Below, piece by piece: positions 49,547 through 58,304 of a DNA stretch of 64,000 nucleotides. The DNA lies in the NCBI RefSeq assembly GCF_001269925.1, contig NZ_LHVO01000063.1:62001-126000 (forward strand). The letters are read 5' to 3'. Each line of letters opens with the position of its first letter. Within the stretch, counting starts at the first letter, position 1. This DNA comes from Pseudomonas sp. MIACH. GTDB taxonomy: Bacteria; Pseudomonadota; Gammaproteobacteria; Pseudomonadales; Pseudomonadaceae. The position numbers and the translations under genes were made by a program. The notes beneath the pieces were generated by a model. The model was not told the origin of the DNA and did no database searches. It worked only from the letters and a program-made list of their open reading frames with translations.

Positions 49547-50449
49547 ATGTTCGAACTCACGCAACTGCGCTGCTTCACCACCGTGGCCACCGAGCTGAAT
49601 TTTCGCCGCGCCGCCGAACGCCTGAACATGACCCAGCCGCCCCTCAGCCGGCAGATCCAATTACTGGAACATCACCTCGGCGTGGAGCTGTTTACCCGCA
49701 CCACCCGCAGCGTCGCCCTCACTGCCGCCGGGCGGGCGTTTTTTATCGAGGCCCAGAACCTGCTGGAACGGGCCCAGCAGGCGGCCGTGACCGCGCGACG
49801 TTTTGCCGAGGGCGACATTGGCACGGTGAATATCAGCTTCGTCGGCAGCGCGGTGTATGAGTTTTTGCCCAGGGTCATTGCCGAGGCACGGCTCAAGCAG
49901 CCTCAGGTCAAGATCGACCTCTCGGAGATGAACACCTACCAGCAATACGAAGCCCTGCGTGCGCGCCGCATCGACCTGGGCATCGTCCGCGCGCCCCTGC
50001 TGGAGCCCGGTTATGCCACCGAATGCCTGGTGCGCGAGCCCTTTGTACTGGCGGTGCCGAGCAGCCATCGACTGGCCAGCGCCGACAGCGTCAGCGTCCA
50101 CGACCTCGACGCCCAGCCCTTCCTGATGTACGCCCATTCGGCCTACCCGCCGTTCAACGAACTGCTCACCGGCCTGCTGCGCTCGGCGCGTGTCGCCCCC
50201 GAATATGTGCAGTGGCTGGGCTCGTCCCTGACCATCCTGGCCCTGGTCAACGCCGGCATGGGATTGGCGCTGGTACCGCGTTGCGCCAGCAGTGTGGTGT
50301 TCAAGAACGTGGTGTTTCGCGATATCGACCTGGGCGAAGGCGCACAGAGTGAACTGCACCTGATCTGGCGCGAGAACAATGACAACCCGGCATTCGCGAT
50401 GTTGCTGGAGGGGATTCGCAGTGCGGTGCGTGACGGGTGGGCGGACTAA
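49547..50449 (+). CDS. LysR-family regulator (BenM/CatR-like subgroup)
   Basis: 300 residues. The helix-turn-helix is FTTVATELNFRRAAERLNMTQPPLSRQIQLLEHHLG (about 9-44) and the wing reads TRTTRSVALTAAGRAFF. The effector domain continues with VNISFVGSAVYEFLPRVIAEARLKQPQVKIDL. It diverges from the MFS-dehydratase operon across 100 bp and is probably its activator, with a sugar acid or its product as co-inducer. ATG 49547 matches the normal LysR start; the upstream frame to 49496 is discarded. Confidence 0.88.
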   Translation: MFELTQLRCFTTVATELNFRRAAERLNMTQPPLSRQIQLLEHHLGVELFTRTTRSVALTAAGRAFFIEAQNLLERAQQAAVTARRFAEGDIGTVNISFVGSAVYEFLPRVIAEARLKQPQVKIDLSEMNTYQQYEALRARRIDLGIVRAPLLEPGYATECLVREPFVLAVPSSHRLASADSVSVHDLDAQPFLMYAHSAYPPFNELLTGLLRSARVAPEYVQWLGSSLTILALVNAGMGLALVPRCASSVVFKNVVFRDIDLGEGAQSELHLIWRENNDNPAFAMLLEGIRSAVRDGWAD

Positions 50450-50509
50450 TGGAACAGGCTTCGTCGAAATCAAAGCCTCGCCACAATCCATCCAACACCG
50501 CTAAACAAC

Positions 50510-50596
50510 TGTGGGAGGGGGCTTGCTCCCGATGGTGGAGTGTCAGTCTCTGTAGAGGTCGACTGACCCACCGCCGTCGGAGCCGGCCGCCCTCGC
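50510..50596. repeat. Half-degenerate REP pair
   Basis: The left arm TGTGGGAGGGGGCTTGCTCC..CGATGGTGGAGTGTCAG is intact; the right arm (CTGACCCACCGCCGTCGGAGCCGGCC..) has decayed. It lies between the convergent LysR and chemoreceptor genes. Confidence 0.75.
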
Positions 50597-50597
50597 C

Positions 50598-52559
50598 TCA
50601 CGCCACTTTGAAACGATTGACCAGATCCTGCTGGTGCTCGGCCAGGCGCGCCAGTTCCTGGCTGGTGATTGCGGTTTGCTCGGCGCCGGCACTGACCTGG
50701 ATGACCAGGTCGTTGATCTCGTTGACGTTACGGTTGATGTCTTCTGAAACCGCACTCTGCTCTTCAGCCGCCGAAGCAATCTGCAGGTTGCGATCACTGA
50801 TACTGGCCACGCCTTCGGCGATCTCCAACAACAATTCACCCGCACGTTCGACCTTGCGCGCCCCGTCCTGGGCCTTGCCCAGGGTGTCCTGCATGGACGA
50901 GCTCGCGCGATCGGAACCACTTTGCAGGTTGCTGATCATCTGCTGAATGTTCCCCGTGGACTCCTGGGTCTTCTGGGCAAGCACCCGTACCTCGGAGGCC
51001 ACCACGGCAAATCCGCGTCCATGATCCCCTGCCCGCGCCGCTTCGATGGCCGCGTTCAAGGCCAGCAGGTTGGTTTGCTCGGCAATGCCGCGAATGACGT
51101 CCAGCACGGAGGAAATCCCATCGCTTTCCTGTTTGAGCTCGTCAATGATCAGCGCGGTGTCCTCGGCCTGCCCCGAGAGCTGGCGGATCAGCGTGATGGT
51201 GCCTTCGATCTCGGTGCGCCCTTGGGTGGTGCTGGTATTGACCCGTTGCGACAGTTGCGCCGCATCGTTGGTGCTGTGCGCCACCTCGCGCACGGTGGCG
51301 CTCATTTCGTTGATCGCCGTGGCCACCAGTTCAGTGCTTTGGCGCTGGCGCTCGACGCTTTGGCTGGTCTGCATCGTCACGGTTGAGGACTCCTCCGCCG
51401 CCGTTGCAACCTGTGCGGTGGCGCTGCCGATTTCCTGCACCACGCCACTGATCTCTTGCGCCATGCGGTTGAGGTTGCGCGAGATCTGACCGAATTCGTC
51501 TTTGCTCTCATAAGTCGCCCGCGCGGTGAGGTCGCGCTGTGCCAGGTCGTTGAGCACGCGGTTCAGGTCGCGCACCGCCGAATCGATCATGCGGATGATC
51601 AGCCAGGACAACACCGCCACTGCCAACAGGGACACGATCACCGCGCCGATGGTCAGCCACAGGGCGCGGCTGGCGTCATCACGCTCGTGCATTGCCAGGC
51701 TGCTGACACTTTGGCCCAGGGCTTCCTCCACTTGGCTCATCAGGTCAATGCGCTGGGTGGAGGTTTCAAACCAGGCTTCGGGTTTGATCCCCAGCGCCTG
51801 CCCCATCGGCACCTCAAACGCCAGGCGCTGCAACTTGGCGACTTCGACGGCGGCAGGTTGCTGCATTTGCGTATCGAACTGCGCAAGTGAGGCCGCGGGC
51901 GCCTTGCGCCGGAACGCCTCGTAGTAGGCGCCGAACTCGCCCAGGTTGCGGCTGAAGCGCGACAACAGCGCCTCATCGAAATGCCCCTGGTTGAACACCA
52001 GGCCCAGCACCACGCGCTCACGGCCGGCGCGCTCTTTCATCTCGATAAATTGATTCAGTGCACCCAGCGCGTAGACGATGGTCGCGTTGTTGACGCTCGC
52101 TTCCAGGGAATGGGTGTAGCCGGTCAGCACTTGAATGATCTGGGTATAACGCGCGCCGGATTCGGTGCTGTTGATGCTCAGTTTATCGACCTGTTCGCGC
52201 ATGGCCGGCAGCTGGTCCAGGGCCCGCAGGACGTCGTCCAGGTTCGCATTGCCGGAGGTGGACACACCGCGCACCACCTCGACGGCCGTGCTGGAGTCCC
52301 TGCGCATCTGGACCATGCGATCGCCCATGGACTTGCCGCCACTGCCGAGGAACACGCCACTGGCACCGCGCTCGCGCTGCAACGTGGTAATCAGTTGGCT
52401 TAACTTCTGGGCGGTGGCGCTGGCCATCACCGTGGTGTTCATGTCGCGCAGCGTTTTGTAGTTGTCCACCACAAACACGCCGGCCAGGGTCAGGAACCCG
52501 AGCATCGGCAGCAGCAGAATCAACAACAGTTTCAGACGCAGCGGAGCGTTCTTAAGCAT
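50598..52559 (-). CDS. Methyl-accepting chemotaxis protein with NIT (nitrate/nitrite) sensor domain
   Basis: 653 residues. Helix 1 (about 9-29) and helix 2 (about 300-322) bracket a NIT-type sensor of about 245 residues, recognised by LITTLQRERGASGVFLGSGG and the later RERVVLGLVFNQGHF. HAMP follows, then the signalling tip QTNLLALNAAIEAARAGDHGRGFAVVASEVRVLA. NIT-domain receptors sense nitrate or nitrite. An FNR/Anr-type box lies 129-142 bp upstream at 52688-52701, which would fit induction under low oxygen. ATG 52559 begins MLKNAPLRLKLLL, a normal receptor start. Confidence 0.87.
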   Translation of the reverse strand: MLKNAPLRLKLLLILLLPMLGFLTLAGVFVVDNYKTLRDMNTTVMASATAQKLSQLITTLQRERGASGVFLGSGGKSMGDRMVQMRRDSSTAVEVVRGVSTSGNANLDDVLRALDQLPAMREQVDKLSINSTESGARYTQIIQVLTGYTHSLEASVNNATIVYALGALNQFIEMKERAGRERVVLGLVFNQGHFDEALLSRFSRNLGEFGAYYEAFRRKAPAASLAQFDTQMQQPAAVEVAKLQRLAFEVPMGQALGIKPEAWFETSTQRIDLMSQVEEALGQSVSSLAMHERDDASRALWLTIGAVIVSLLAVAVLSWLIIRMIDSAVRDLNRVLNDLAQRDLTARATYESKDEFGQISRNLNRMAQEISGVVQEIGSATAQVATAAEESSTVTMQTSQSVERQRQSTELVATAINEMSATVREVAHSTNDAAQLSQRVNTSTTQGRTEIEGTITLIRQLSGQAEDTALIIDELKQESDGISSVLDVIRGIAEQTNLLALNAAIEAARAGDHGRGFAVVASEVRVLAQKTQESTGNIQQMISNLQSGSDRASSSMQDTLGKAQDGARKVERAGELLLEIAEGVASISDRNLQIASAAEEQSAVSEDINRNVNEINDLVIQVSAGAEQTAITSQELARLAEHQQDLVNRFKVA

Positions 52560-52687
52560 TTCCCTAAAGCCTCATGTCCATGGGTAAGACTGGCGCCTGT
52601 CACGCCAAAATAGTGGCGCCATGATATCACCCATAAAAACGGCTCTACCGCTCTCGGACGGCCATCTTGAGTCAATCGGGGCTTGTA

Positions 52688-52701
52688 TTGACCCAGATCA
52701 A
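52688..52701. promoter_or_regulatory. FNR/Anr-type box
   Basis: TTGACCCAGATCAA matches TTGAT-N4-ATCAA at 9 of 10 defined positions. It lies in the 357-bp gap 52560-52916 between the NIT receptor and the molybdenum hydroxylase genes and could serve either. Nothing else in the gap looks like a gene. Confidence 0.45.
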
Positions 52702-52916
52702 TGAAGGCTCACAAATCAATCGGGGGCCGGTCCCTATGTTGATCGACCACCTTGCCTGACTGACTCAATCCTCCTGAATACTTGCCTGATCCTCCGAGTC
52801 TTCGGCTTTTTCATAGATAGCCCTTGTGCCCTGGTCTAGAGTTCGACAATGGGCGCCCATCGCCTTTCTTATAAGAAACAAGCCATCCCAACCGATGATC
52901 AGCAGGTGAGTCAGCC

Positions 52917-53375
52917 ATGGAATTACGCATCAACCAAAAGGCCTATCAGGTCGACGCCGACGCGGACACGCCGTTGCTATGGGTGATCCGCGATGACCTC
53001 GGGCTGACCGGCACCAAGTATGGCTGCGGCCTGGCCCAATGCGGCGCCTGCTCGGTGCTGGTGGACGGCAATGTCGTGCGTTCGTGCGTCACGCCGGTGG
53101 CCGGGGTGGTCGGGCGTGAAATCACCACCATCGAGGCCATCGAAGCCGATGCAGTCGGCAAGCGGGTGGTCAGTGCCTGGGTCGAGCATCAGGTGGCGCA
53201 ATGCGGTTACTGCCAGTCCGGGCAGGTGATGGCCGCCACCGCGTTGCTCAAGCACACCCCTGCCCCCACCAATGCGCAGATCGACGCGGCCATGGTCAAC
53301 CTGTGCCGCTGCGGCACCTACAACGCCATCCATGCCGCCATGCATGACCTGGCCGCCGGGAAGGAGAGCGCCTGA
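52917..53375 (+). CDS. Molybdenum hydroxylase, small [2Fe-2S] subunit (IorA-like)
   Basis: 152 residues of the xanthine-oxidase family small subunit. The plant-type ferredoxin cluster uses Cys37, Cys42, Cys45 and Cys57 (YGCGLAQCGACSVLVDG..RSC). The second cluster domain has QCGYCQSGQ and NLCRCGTY. It carries electrons from the molybdenum subunit to the cytochrome subunit. Homologues serve isoquinoline-1-oxidoreductase, nicotinate or aldehyde dehydrogenases. AGGTGAG lies 6-12 bases upstream of ATG 52917. The stop overlaps the next start by one base (TGATG). Confidence 0.9.
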   Translation: MELRINQKAYQVDADADTPLLWVIRDDLGLTGTKYGCGLAQCGACSVLVDGNVVRSCVTPVAGVVGREITTIEAIEADAVGKRVVSAWVEHQVAQCGYCQSGQVMAATALLKHTPAPTNAQIDAAMVNLCRCGTYNAIHAAMHDLAAGKESA

Positions 53376-55606
53376 TGAACACGCCATCCGTCATCCCTGG
53401 CATCACCCTGGGCGAGCCGATCAACCTGTCGCGTCGCCGCTTCCTGGCCAGCACGGCCGTGGGTGCGCTGGTCATCGGTTTCGGCCTGCCGCTGGGCTCG
53501 GCCCGAGTGCAGGCCGCCAGTGCCGCAGAACGCGGCACCCAGGTGCCGGCGTTCCTGGAGATTCGCCCGGACGGCACGGTGCGCCTGCTCAGCCCCTTTA
53601 TGGAAGGCGGCCAAGGCACCCATACCGCCATGGCGCAGATCGTCGGCGAAGAGCTGGATGCCGACCCCGCCACCTTTATCGTCGAAGCCGCACCGCCCGG
53701 TGAAGCCTACGTGGTGATGGAAAACGGCATGCGCATCACCGGCGGCAGCATGTCGGTACGCATGAGCTACCCGGTCATGCGTCGCCTGGGCGCCCTCGCC
53801 CGCGCCATGCTGTTGCAGGCCGGTGCCGAGCAGCTCGGTGTGCCGGTGGCGCAACTGACCACCCAACCCGGCCGCGTGGTGCACGCCGCGTCCGGCCGCT
53901 CCCTGGGCTACGGCGAGTTGGCCGGCCGCGCGCTGGACATGCCGGTGCCCGACCCGGCCAGCATCACCCTGCGCGACCCGAGCCAGTTCCGCTGGATCGG
54001 CAAGCCGGTCAAGCGCCTGGATGCCTATGACAAATCCACCGGCAAGGCACAGTACAGCATCGACATGAAGGTCGACGGCATGCTCCACGCCGCCGTGCAG
54101 CACGCGCCGCGCCTGGGCATGACCGTGGGCAGCCTGCGTAACCAATCCCAGGTCGAAGCCATGAAAGGCGTGCACTCCGTGCATGTGCTGCCCGGTGCGG
54201 TGGCCGTGGTGGCCGAACGCTGGTGGCACGCCAAGCGTGCGGTGGAGGCGATCCAGGTCGACTGGCAGGAACCCACGGCCGACTCAAAAGTGCGCGGCAT
54301 GCCCGCGGATTTCTCCAGCGACGGCTTTCGCGATTTTCTCGCGGCCCAGCAAGGTCCGGCCCGTGACGACGAGAACGAAGGCGATGTGGCCGGCGCGTTG
54401 AAAAACGCCAAGACCCAGGTCGAGGCCACCTACCACAACCAATACCTCAACCATGCGCAACTTGAGCCACCGTCAGCCCTGGCGCGCTTCAACCCCGACG
54501 GTTCGCTGGAGATCTGGCTGCCCAACCAGGCGCCCGATATGTTCCGCGCCGACATCGCCAAGCGCGCCGGGCTCGACCCCGCGCAAGTGACCCTGCACTC
54601 GCCGCTGCTGGGCGGGTTTTTCGGCCGACACTTCCTGTATGACTCGGCCAGCCCTTACCCGCAGGCGATTGCATTGGCCAAGGCGGTGGGCCGTCCGATC
54701 AAGCTGATCTGGAGCCGTGAGGAAGAGTTCCTGCGCGACGTGTTGCGCCCGGTCGCGGTGGTCAAGTTCCGCGCCGCGCTGGACGCCGACGGCCTGCCGG
54801 TGGCGATCGAAGCGGTGAGCGCCACCGAAGGCCCTACCGAGGCCATCGCCGGCAAGCAGGGCGAAAAACTCGACCCCACCGCCCTTGAAGGCCTGTCGGG
54901 CAAGAGCTACGCCATCCCCAACAAACGCATCGCGCAGATCTACGTCAAGGGCCCGGCCATGCTCGGTTACTGGCGTTCGGTGGGCAATTCGCTGAATGAC
55001 TTCTTCTACGAAGCGTTCCTCGATGAGCTGGCGGACAAAGGCGGCCGCGATCCCTATGAGCTGCGCCTGCATCTGCTGCGCGACAACCCACGGCTGACCA
55101 CCCTGCTCAAGGCCGTGGGCGAGTTGTCCGGTGGCTGGAAGCGTGGCCCCTACACCGCCGAAGACGGCACCCGGCGCGCCCGTGGCGTGGCCATGGCCTC
55201 GCCATTTGGCTCCCACGCGGCGGTGATTGCCGAAGTCTCGCTTGAGAACGGCCAGGTCAAGGTCCACCACATCTGGGAAGCCATCGACCCCGGCAGCATC
55301 GTCAACCCGGCGATTGTGCAAGCCCAGGTCAATGGCGCGGTGGCCCTGGGTTTATCGCAAACCCTGCTGGAGGAAGCGGTGTACGTGGAGGGTAAGCCAC
55401 GGGCACGCAACTACGACCTTTACCCGATCCTGCCGCCCTCACGGATGGCGCAGGTGCACGTAAAGATCGTCGAGAGTGGCGAGAAGATGGGCGGCATCGG
55501 TGAGCCTCCGCTCCCCGCTGTGGCGCCAGCCGTGGTCAATGCGGTAGCGCAGTTGACCGGCCAGCGTGTGCGCAGCCTGCCATTAAGCCGACACACCTTC
55601 AGCTAA
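53375..55606 (+). CDS. Molybdenum hydroxylase, large molybdopterin subunit (IorB-like)
   Basis: 743 residues. A Tat signal (LSRRRFLASTAVGALVIGFG, about 18-37) predicts export of the folded cofactor protein to the periplasm. The molybdopterin-cytosine-dinucleotide binding halves are seen around FMEGGQGTHTAMAQIVGEEL and, mid-protein, PLLGGFFGRHFLYD. The catalytic glutamate sits in MGGIGEPPLPAVAPAV near the C-terminus. It hydroxylates an N-heterocycle or aldehyde with water as oxygen donor. The missing FAD subunit and the following cytochrome gene place it in the IorAB/aldehyde-dehydrogenase group that feeds the respiratory chain. Substrate open. Confidence 0.88.
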   Translation: MNTPSVIPGITLGEPINLSRRRFLASTAVGALVIGFGLPLGSARVQAASAAERGTQVPAFLEIRPDGTVRLLSPFMEGGQGTHTAMAQIVGEELDADPATFIVEAAPPGEAYVVMENGMRITGGSMSVRMSYPVMRRLGALARAMLLQAGAEQLGVPVAQLTTQPGRVVHAASGRSLGYGELAGRALDMPVPDPASITLRDPSQFRWIGKPVKRLDAYDKSTGKAQYSIDMKVDGMLHAAVQHAPRLGMTVGSLRNQSQVEAMKGVHSVHVLPGAVAVVAERWWHAKRAVEAIQVDWQEPTADSKVRGMPADFSSDGFRDFLAAQQGPARDDENEGDVAGALKNAKTQVEATYHNQYLNHAQLEPPSALARFNPDGSLEIWLPNQAPDMFRADIAKRAGLDPAQVTLHSPLLGGFFGRHFLYDSASPYPQAIALAKAVGRPIKLIWSREEEFLRDVLRPVAVVKFRAALDADGLPVAIEAVSATEGPTEAIAGKQGEKLDPTALEGLSGKSYAIPNKRIAQIYVKGPAMLGYWRSVGNSLNDFFYEAFLDELADKGGRDPYELRLHLLRDNPRLTTLLKAVGELSGGWKRGPYTAEDGTRRARGVAMASPFGSHAAVIAEVSLENGQVKVHHIWEAIDPGSIVNPAIVQAQVNGAVALGLSQTLLEEAVYVEGKPRARNYDLYPILPPSRMAQVHVKIVESGEKMGGIGEPPLPAVAPAVVNAVAQLTGQRVRSLPLSRHTFS

Positions 55607-55622
55607 CCGAGCGAGACCGCCC

Positions 55623-56963
55623 ATGAACAACCGTCGATTCGCAAGAACCGCAGGCTGGCTGGTGCTGCCCTGCCTGGTCGCCGCCGGCTTGCTGGCCTGG
55701 TATGTCACCCGCCAGCCCGCGTCACCGTTCGAACAGGAACAGGCCGCCAGCGTCGACCCCGCACAGGTCAGTCGCGGCGAGTATGTCGCCCGCCTCAGTG
55801 ACTGCGTCGCCTGCCACAGCCTGCCGGGCAAGGCGCCCTTCGCCGGGGGCCTGGAAATGGCCACGCCGCTGGGCGCCATTCACGCCACCAACATCACTCC
55901 GGACCGCACCCACGGCATCGGCACCTACAGCCTGGCCGACTTCGACCGTGCAGTGCGCCACGGCGTGGCACCGGGCGGCCGGCGGCTCTACCCGGCGATG
56001 CCCTACCCGTCTTACGCCAAGCTCAGCGACGACGATATACGCGCGATGTATGCGTTCTTCATGCAAGGCGTACAACCGGCCAACGAGCCCAACATCCCCA
56101 GCGATATTCCCTGGCCGCTCAATCTGCGCTGGCCCATCGCCCTGTGGAACGGCCTCTTCGCGCCGACCGCCACTTACGCGGCCAAACCCGACCAGGACGC
56201 ACTGTGGAATCGCGGCGCCTATATCGTCCAAGGCCCTGGCCACTGCGGCAGCTGCCACACGCCGCGCGGCCTGGCCTTCAACGAAAAAGCCCTGGACGAA
56301 TCCGGCAAGCCGTTCCTCGCCGGCGCCCTGCTCGACGGCTGGTACGCACCGAGCCTGCGCCAGGACCCGAACACCGGGCTGGGGCGCTGGAGCGAGCCGC
56401 AGATCGTGCAATTCCTCAAGACCGGGCGCAACGCCCATGCGGTGGTCTACGGCTCGATGACCGAAGCCTTCAACAACTCCACGCAGTTCATGGAAGACGC
56501 CGACCTGGCCGCCATCGCCCGTTACCTCAAGTCACTGCCCGGCGACCCACAGCGCGACGGCACACCCTGGCAGTACACGACCGCCGACACACGCCAGGAC
56601 GTCCCCGGCGCCCACACCTACGCGACCCGCTGCGCCTCCTGCCATGGCCTTGACGGCAAGGGCCAACCCGAATGGATGCCGCCTCTGGCCGGCGCCACCT
56701 CGGCATTGGCCAAGGAAAGCGCCTCGGCGATCAACATCACCCTCAACGGCTCACAACGGGTAGTGGCCGCCGGCGTACCGGACGCCTACCGCATGCCGGC
56801 GTTTCGTGAGCAATTGTCCGATGAGGAAATCGCCCAGGTGCTGACCTACGTACGCAGCACCTGGGGCAACCACGGGGAGGCGGTCGACGCCAAGGCAGTC
56901 GGCAAGCTGCGCGGGCATACCGACCCGGCCAGCAGCAGTCCGATTATTTTGCATATGCGTTGA
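55623..56963 (+). CDS. Tri-haem cytochrome c subunit of the molybdenum hydroxylase
   Basis: 446 residues. One N-terminal helix (about 10-26) acts as uncleaved anchor or signal. Three c-type haem motifs follow: Cys61-Cys64-His65 (CVACH), Cys208-Cys211-His212 (CGSCH) and Cys337-Cys340-His341 (CASCH). The pattern is that of the gluconate/alcohol/aldehyde dehydrogenase cytochrome subunits, which hand electrons to quinone or an oxidase. It lies 16 bp after the molybdenum subunit gene and completes an FeS-Mo-cytochrome trio. In nicotinate dehydrogenase the latter two are fused; here they are separate. Confidence 0.9.
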   Translation: MNNRRFARTAGWLVLPCLVAAGLLAWYVTRQPASPFEQEQAASVDPAQVSRGEYVARLSDCVACHSLPGKAPFAGGLEMATPLGAIHATNITPDRTHGIGTYSLADFDRAVRHGVAPGGRRLYPAMPYPSYAKLSDDDIRAMYAFFMQGVQPANEPNIPSDIPWPLNLRWPIALWNGLFAPTATYAAKPDQDALWNRGAYIVQGPGHCGSCHTPRGLAFNEKALDESGKPFLAGALLDGWYAPSLRQDPNTGLGRWSEPQIVQFLKTGRNAHAVVYGSMTEAFNNSTQFMEDADLAAIARYLKSLPGDPQRDGTPWQYTTADTRQDVPGAHTYATRCASCHGLDGKGQPEWMPPLAGATSALAKESASAINITLNGSQRVVAAGVPDAYRMPAFREQLSDEEIAQVLTYVRSTWGNHGEAVDAKAVGKLRGHTDPASSSPIILHMR

Positions 56964-57301
56964 AGGTAGCGTCCCGACCTTTTCCCCGGTGTGGTCAGTG
57001 AAATGAGCATGCTGGGGAATAAGGGTTGATGTGAACAAACTTAGTATTGATCCGGCCCCGCGAACGTTGATCTGTCCGATTAGTCGCCTATTCAGGCTCG
57101 CCTCTTCCGACAATCAAAACAGAATCCTTCTACGTAACGGATTAACCATTACGCACGGAAATATGTTGGCAACCTCAGCAAGATCGAGACCCAACTGACC
57201 GAGCGGAACATGGCAAATTCACACTACCGCTATTTATGGCTGGCCATCTTCCTGACTGACGGTTCCTTCAACCGCTTTTTCATACATATAAAGTATGCAT
57301 A
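56964..57301. other. Intergenic tract before brnTA, no intact gene
   Basis: The stretch is lower in GC than its neighbours. A short open segment near 57170-57235 (NLSKIETQLTERNMANSHYRY in translation) looks like a fragment of something larger, not recognised. The end holds the brnT promoter with inverted repeat CATAC / GTATG at 57281-57297, a likely BrnA operator. Confidence 0.4.
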
Positions 57302-57583
57302 ATGAAGACGTTCAGGATTCAATACGATGAGGCAAAAAACATCGCCAATCAGCAGAAGCACAAGGGCATAAGCCTGGCGGACGCAGAACCGGTGTTCAAC
57401 GATGAGATCGCCCTGACGATACAAGACCACGATCACGGTGAAGAGCGCTGGGTGACCATGGGCACTGACGCGAGGGGACGAATTTTGGTAGTGACATACA
57501 CTTACCGCGATCCGAATTTCGTACGCGTTATCAGCGCCAGGCTCGCATCAAAAAATGAACGGCGCCGTTATCTGGAGGCTTGA
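57302..57583 (+). CDS. brnT: BrnT ribonuclease toxin
   Basis: 93 residues with the BrnT pattern: the FRIQYDEAKNIANQQKHKGISLADA N-terminal unit, FNDEIALTIQDHDHGEERWVTMGTDARGRILVVTYTYR, and a final RVISARLASKNERRRYLE helix. BrnT is a RelE-like ribonuclease that blocks translation and is neutralised by BrnA. The CATAC/GTATG repeat just upstream may be autoregulatory. It lies 3 bases before brnA. It sits among gene fragments, which fits a mobile or recently inserted pair. Confidence 0.88.
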   Translation: MKTFRIQYDEAKNIANQQKHKGISLADAEPVFNDEIALTIQDHDHGEERWVTMGTDARGRILVVTYTYRDPNFVRVISARLASKNERRRYLEA

Positions 57584-57586
57584 ACA

Positions 57587-57934
57587 ATGAAAGACGAATA
57601 CGATTTCACCCACGGCAAACGCGGTGCTGTCGCCAGCAACAAGGGCAAGACCCGCATCACCATCATGCTTGACGATGCGGTAATCGATGCCGCCCGTGAA
57701 CGCGCAGAAAGCGCCGGTACGGGCTATCAAACCGTGATCAACAATCTGTTGCGTCAGGTGTTGATTTCGCAACAAGCACACAATCTGGCGCCCGCTCCAA
57801 AGAAGCGGGCTAAAACCCTGCAAGTTATCAACAATGGCATTAGCCTTTCTGAGGTTGAAGCACTGGAACAACAACTCATCGCTGTCGCTGGCGAGTTGAA
57901 TCGCGTGCTGGGCACAGCCAAACCGGCCGATTGA
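57587..57934 (+). CDS. brnA: BrnA antitoxin
   Basis: 115 residues. The N-terminus (MKDEYDFTHGKRGAVA) and ribbon-helix-helix segment (KTRITIMLDDAVIDAARERAESAGTGYQTVINNLLRQVL, about 25-65) are typical of BrnA, which binds BrnT and represses the operon. A C-terminal extension of about 45 residues, with a helical end (VEALEQQLIAVAGELNRVLG), goes beyond the shorter homologues. GAGG overlaps the end of brnT. Confidence 0.87.
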   Translation: MKDEYDFTHGKRGAVASNKGKTRITIMLDDAVIDAARERAESAGTGYQTVINNLLRQVLISQQAHNLAPAPKKRAKTLQVINNGISLSEVEALEQQLIAVAGELNRVLGTAKPAD

Positions 57935-57947
57935 CCAAGGCTTTCTG

Positions 57948-58158
57948 CGACCTACCCCAACTCCCGCTTGAGTGGCTAACGGTCCAGCGCCCCATCCCAG
58001 CGGGCAATGAACAGGGTGGCCACGCCGTTGCCGATCACATTGATCAGTGCGCCGCCTTCGGAGATAAACAGGCAGACGCCCAGTACCAGCACCAGGCCTG
58101 CTGCCGATATCACATAGATCGAGCCGAGGGTACGGCCCGCCCCCCGAACTAATTTGAA
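57948..58158 (-). pseudogene. Remnant of a dicarboxylate/glutamate:cation symporter (dctA-like)
   Basis: Only the C-terminal part is present. Read on the minus strand, the frame carries AAGLVLVLGVCLFISEGG then ALINVIGNGVATLFIARWDG, which corresponds to the conserved end of DctA-type carriers where ALTNxxGNGVAT is highly conserved. The frame is then cut by a stop after GALDR, while the expected tail codons continue beyond it. No upstream 350 residues exist; sequence before it is unrelated. It is a decayed 3' fragment. Confidence 0.65.
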
Positions 58159-58304
58159 CGAACCCCCACGTTTATCCATCAACATTGAAGGATTTATCAG
58201 ACACGAGAACGGCTCGTGTCGCTCCTACGCGAGCTACGAACCCGGCGGCCTCGAGCAGGCCTCTCCACTCTTCGCTCGCACATGACGACCTTGGGGTGAA
58301 GGCC

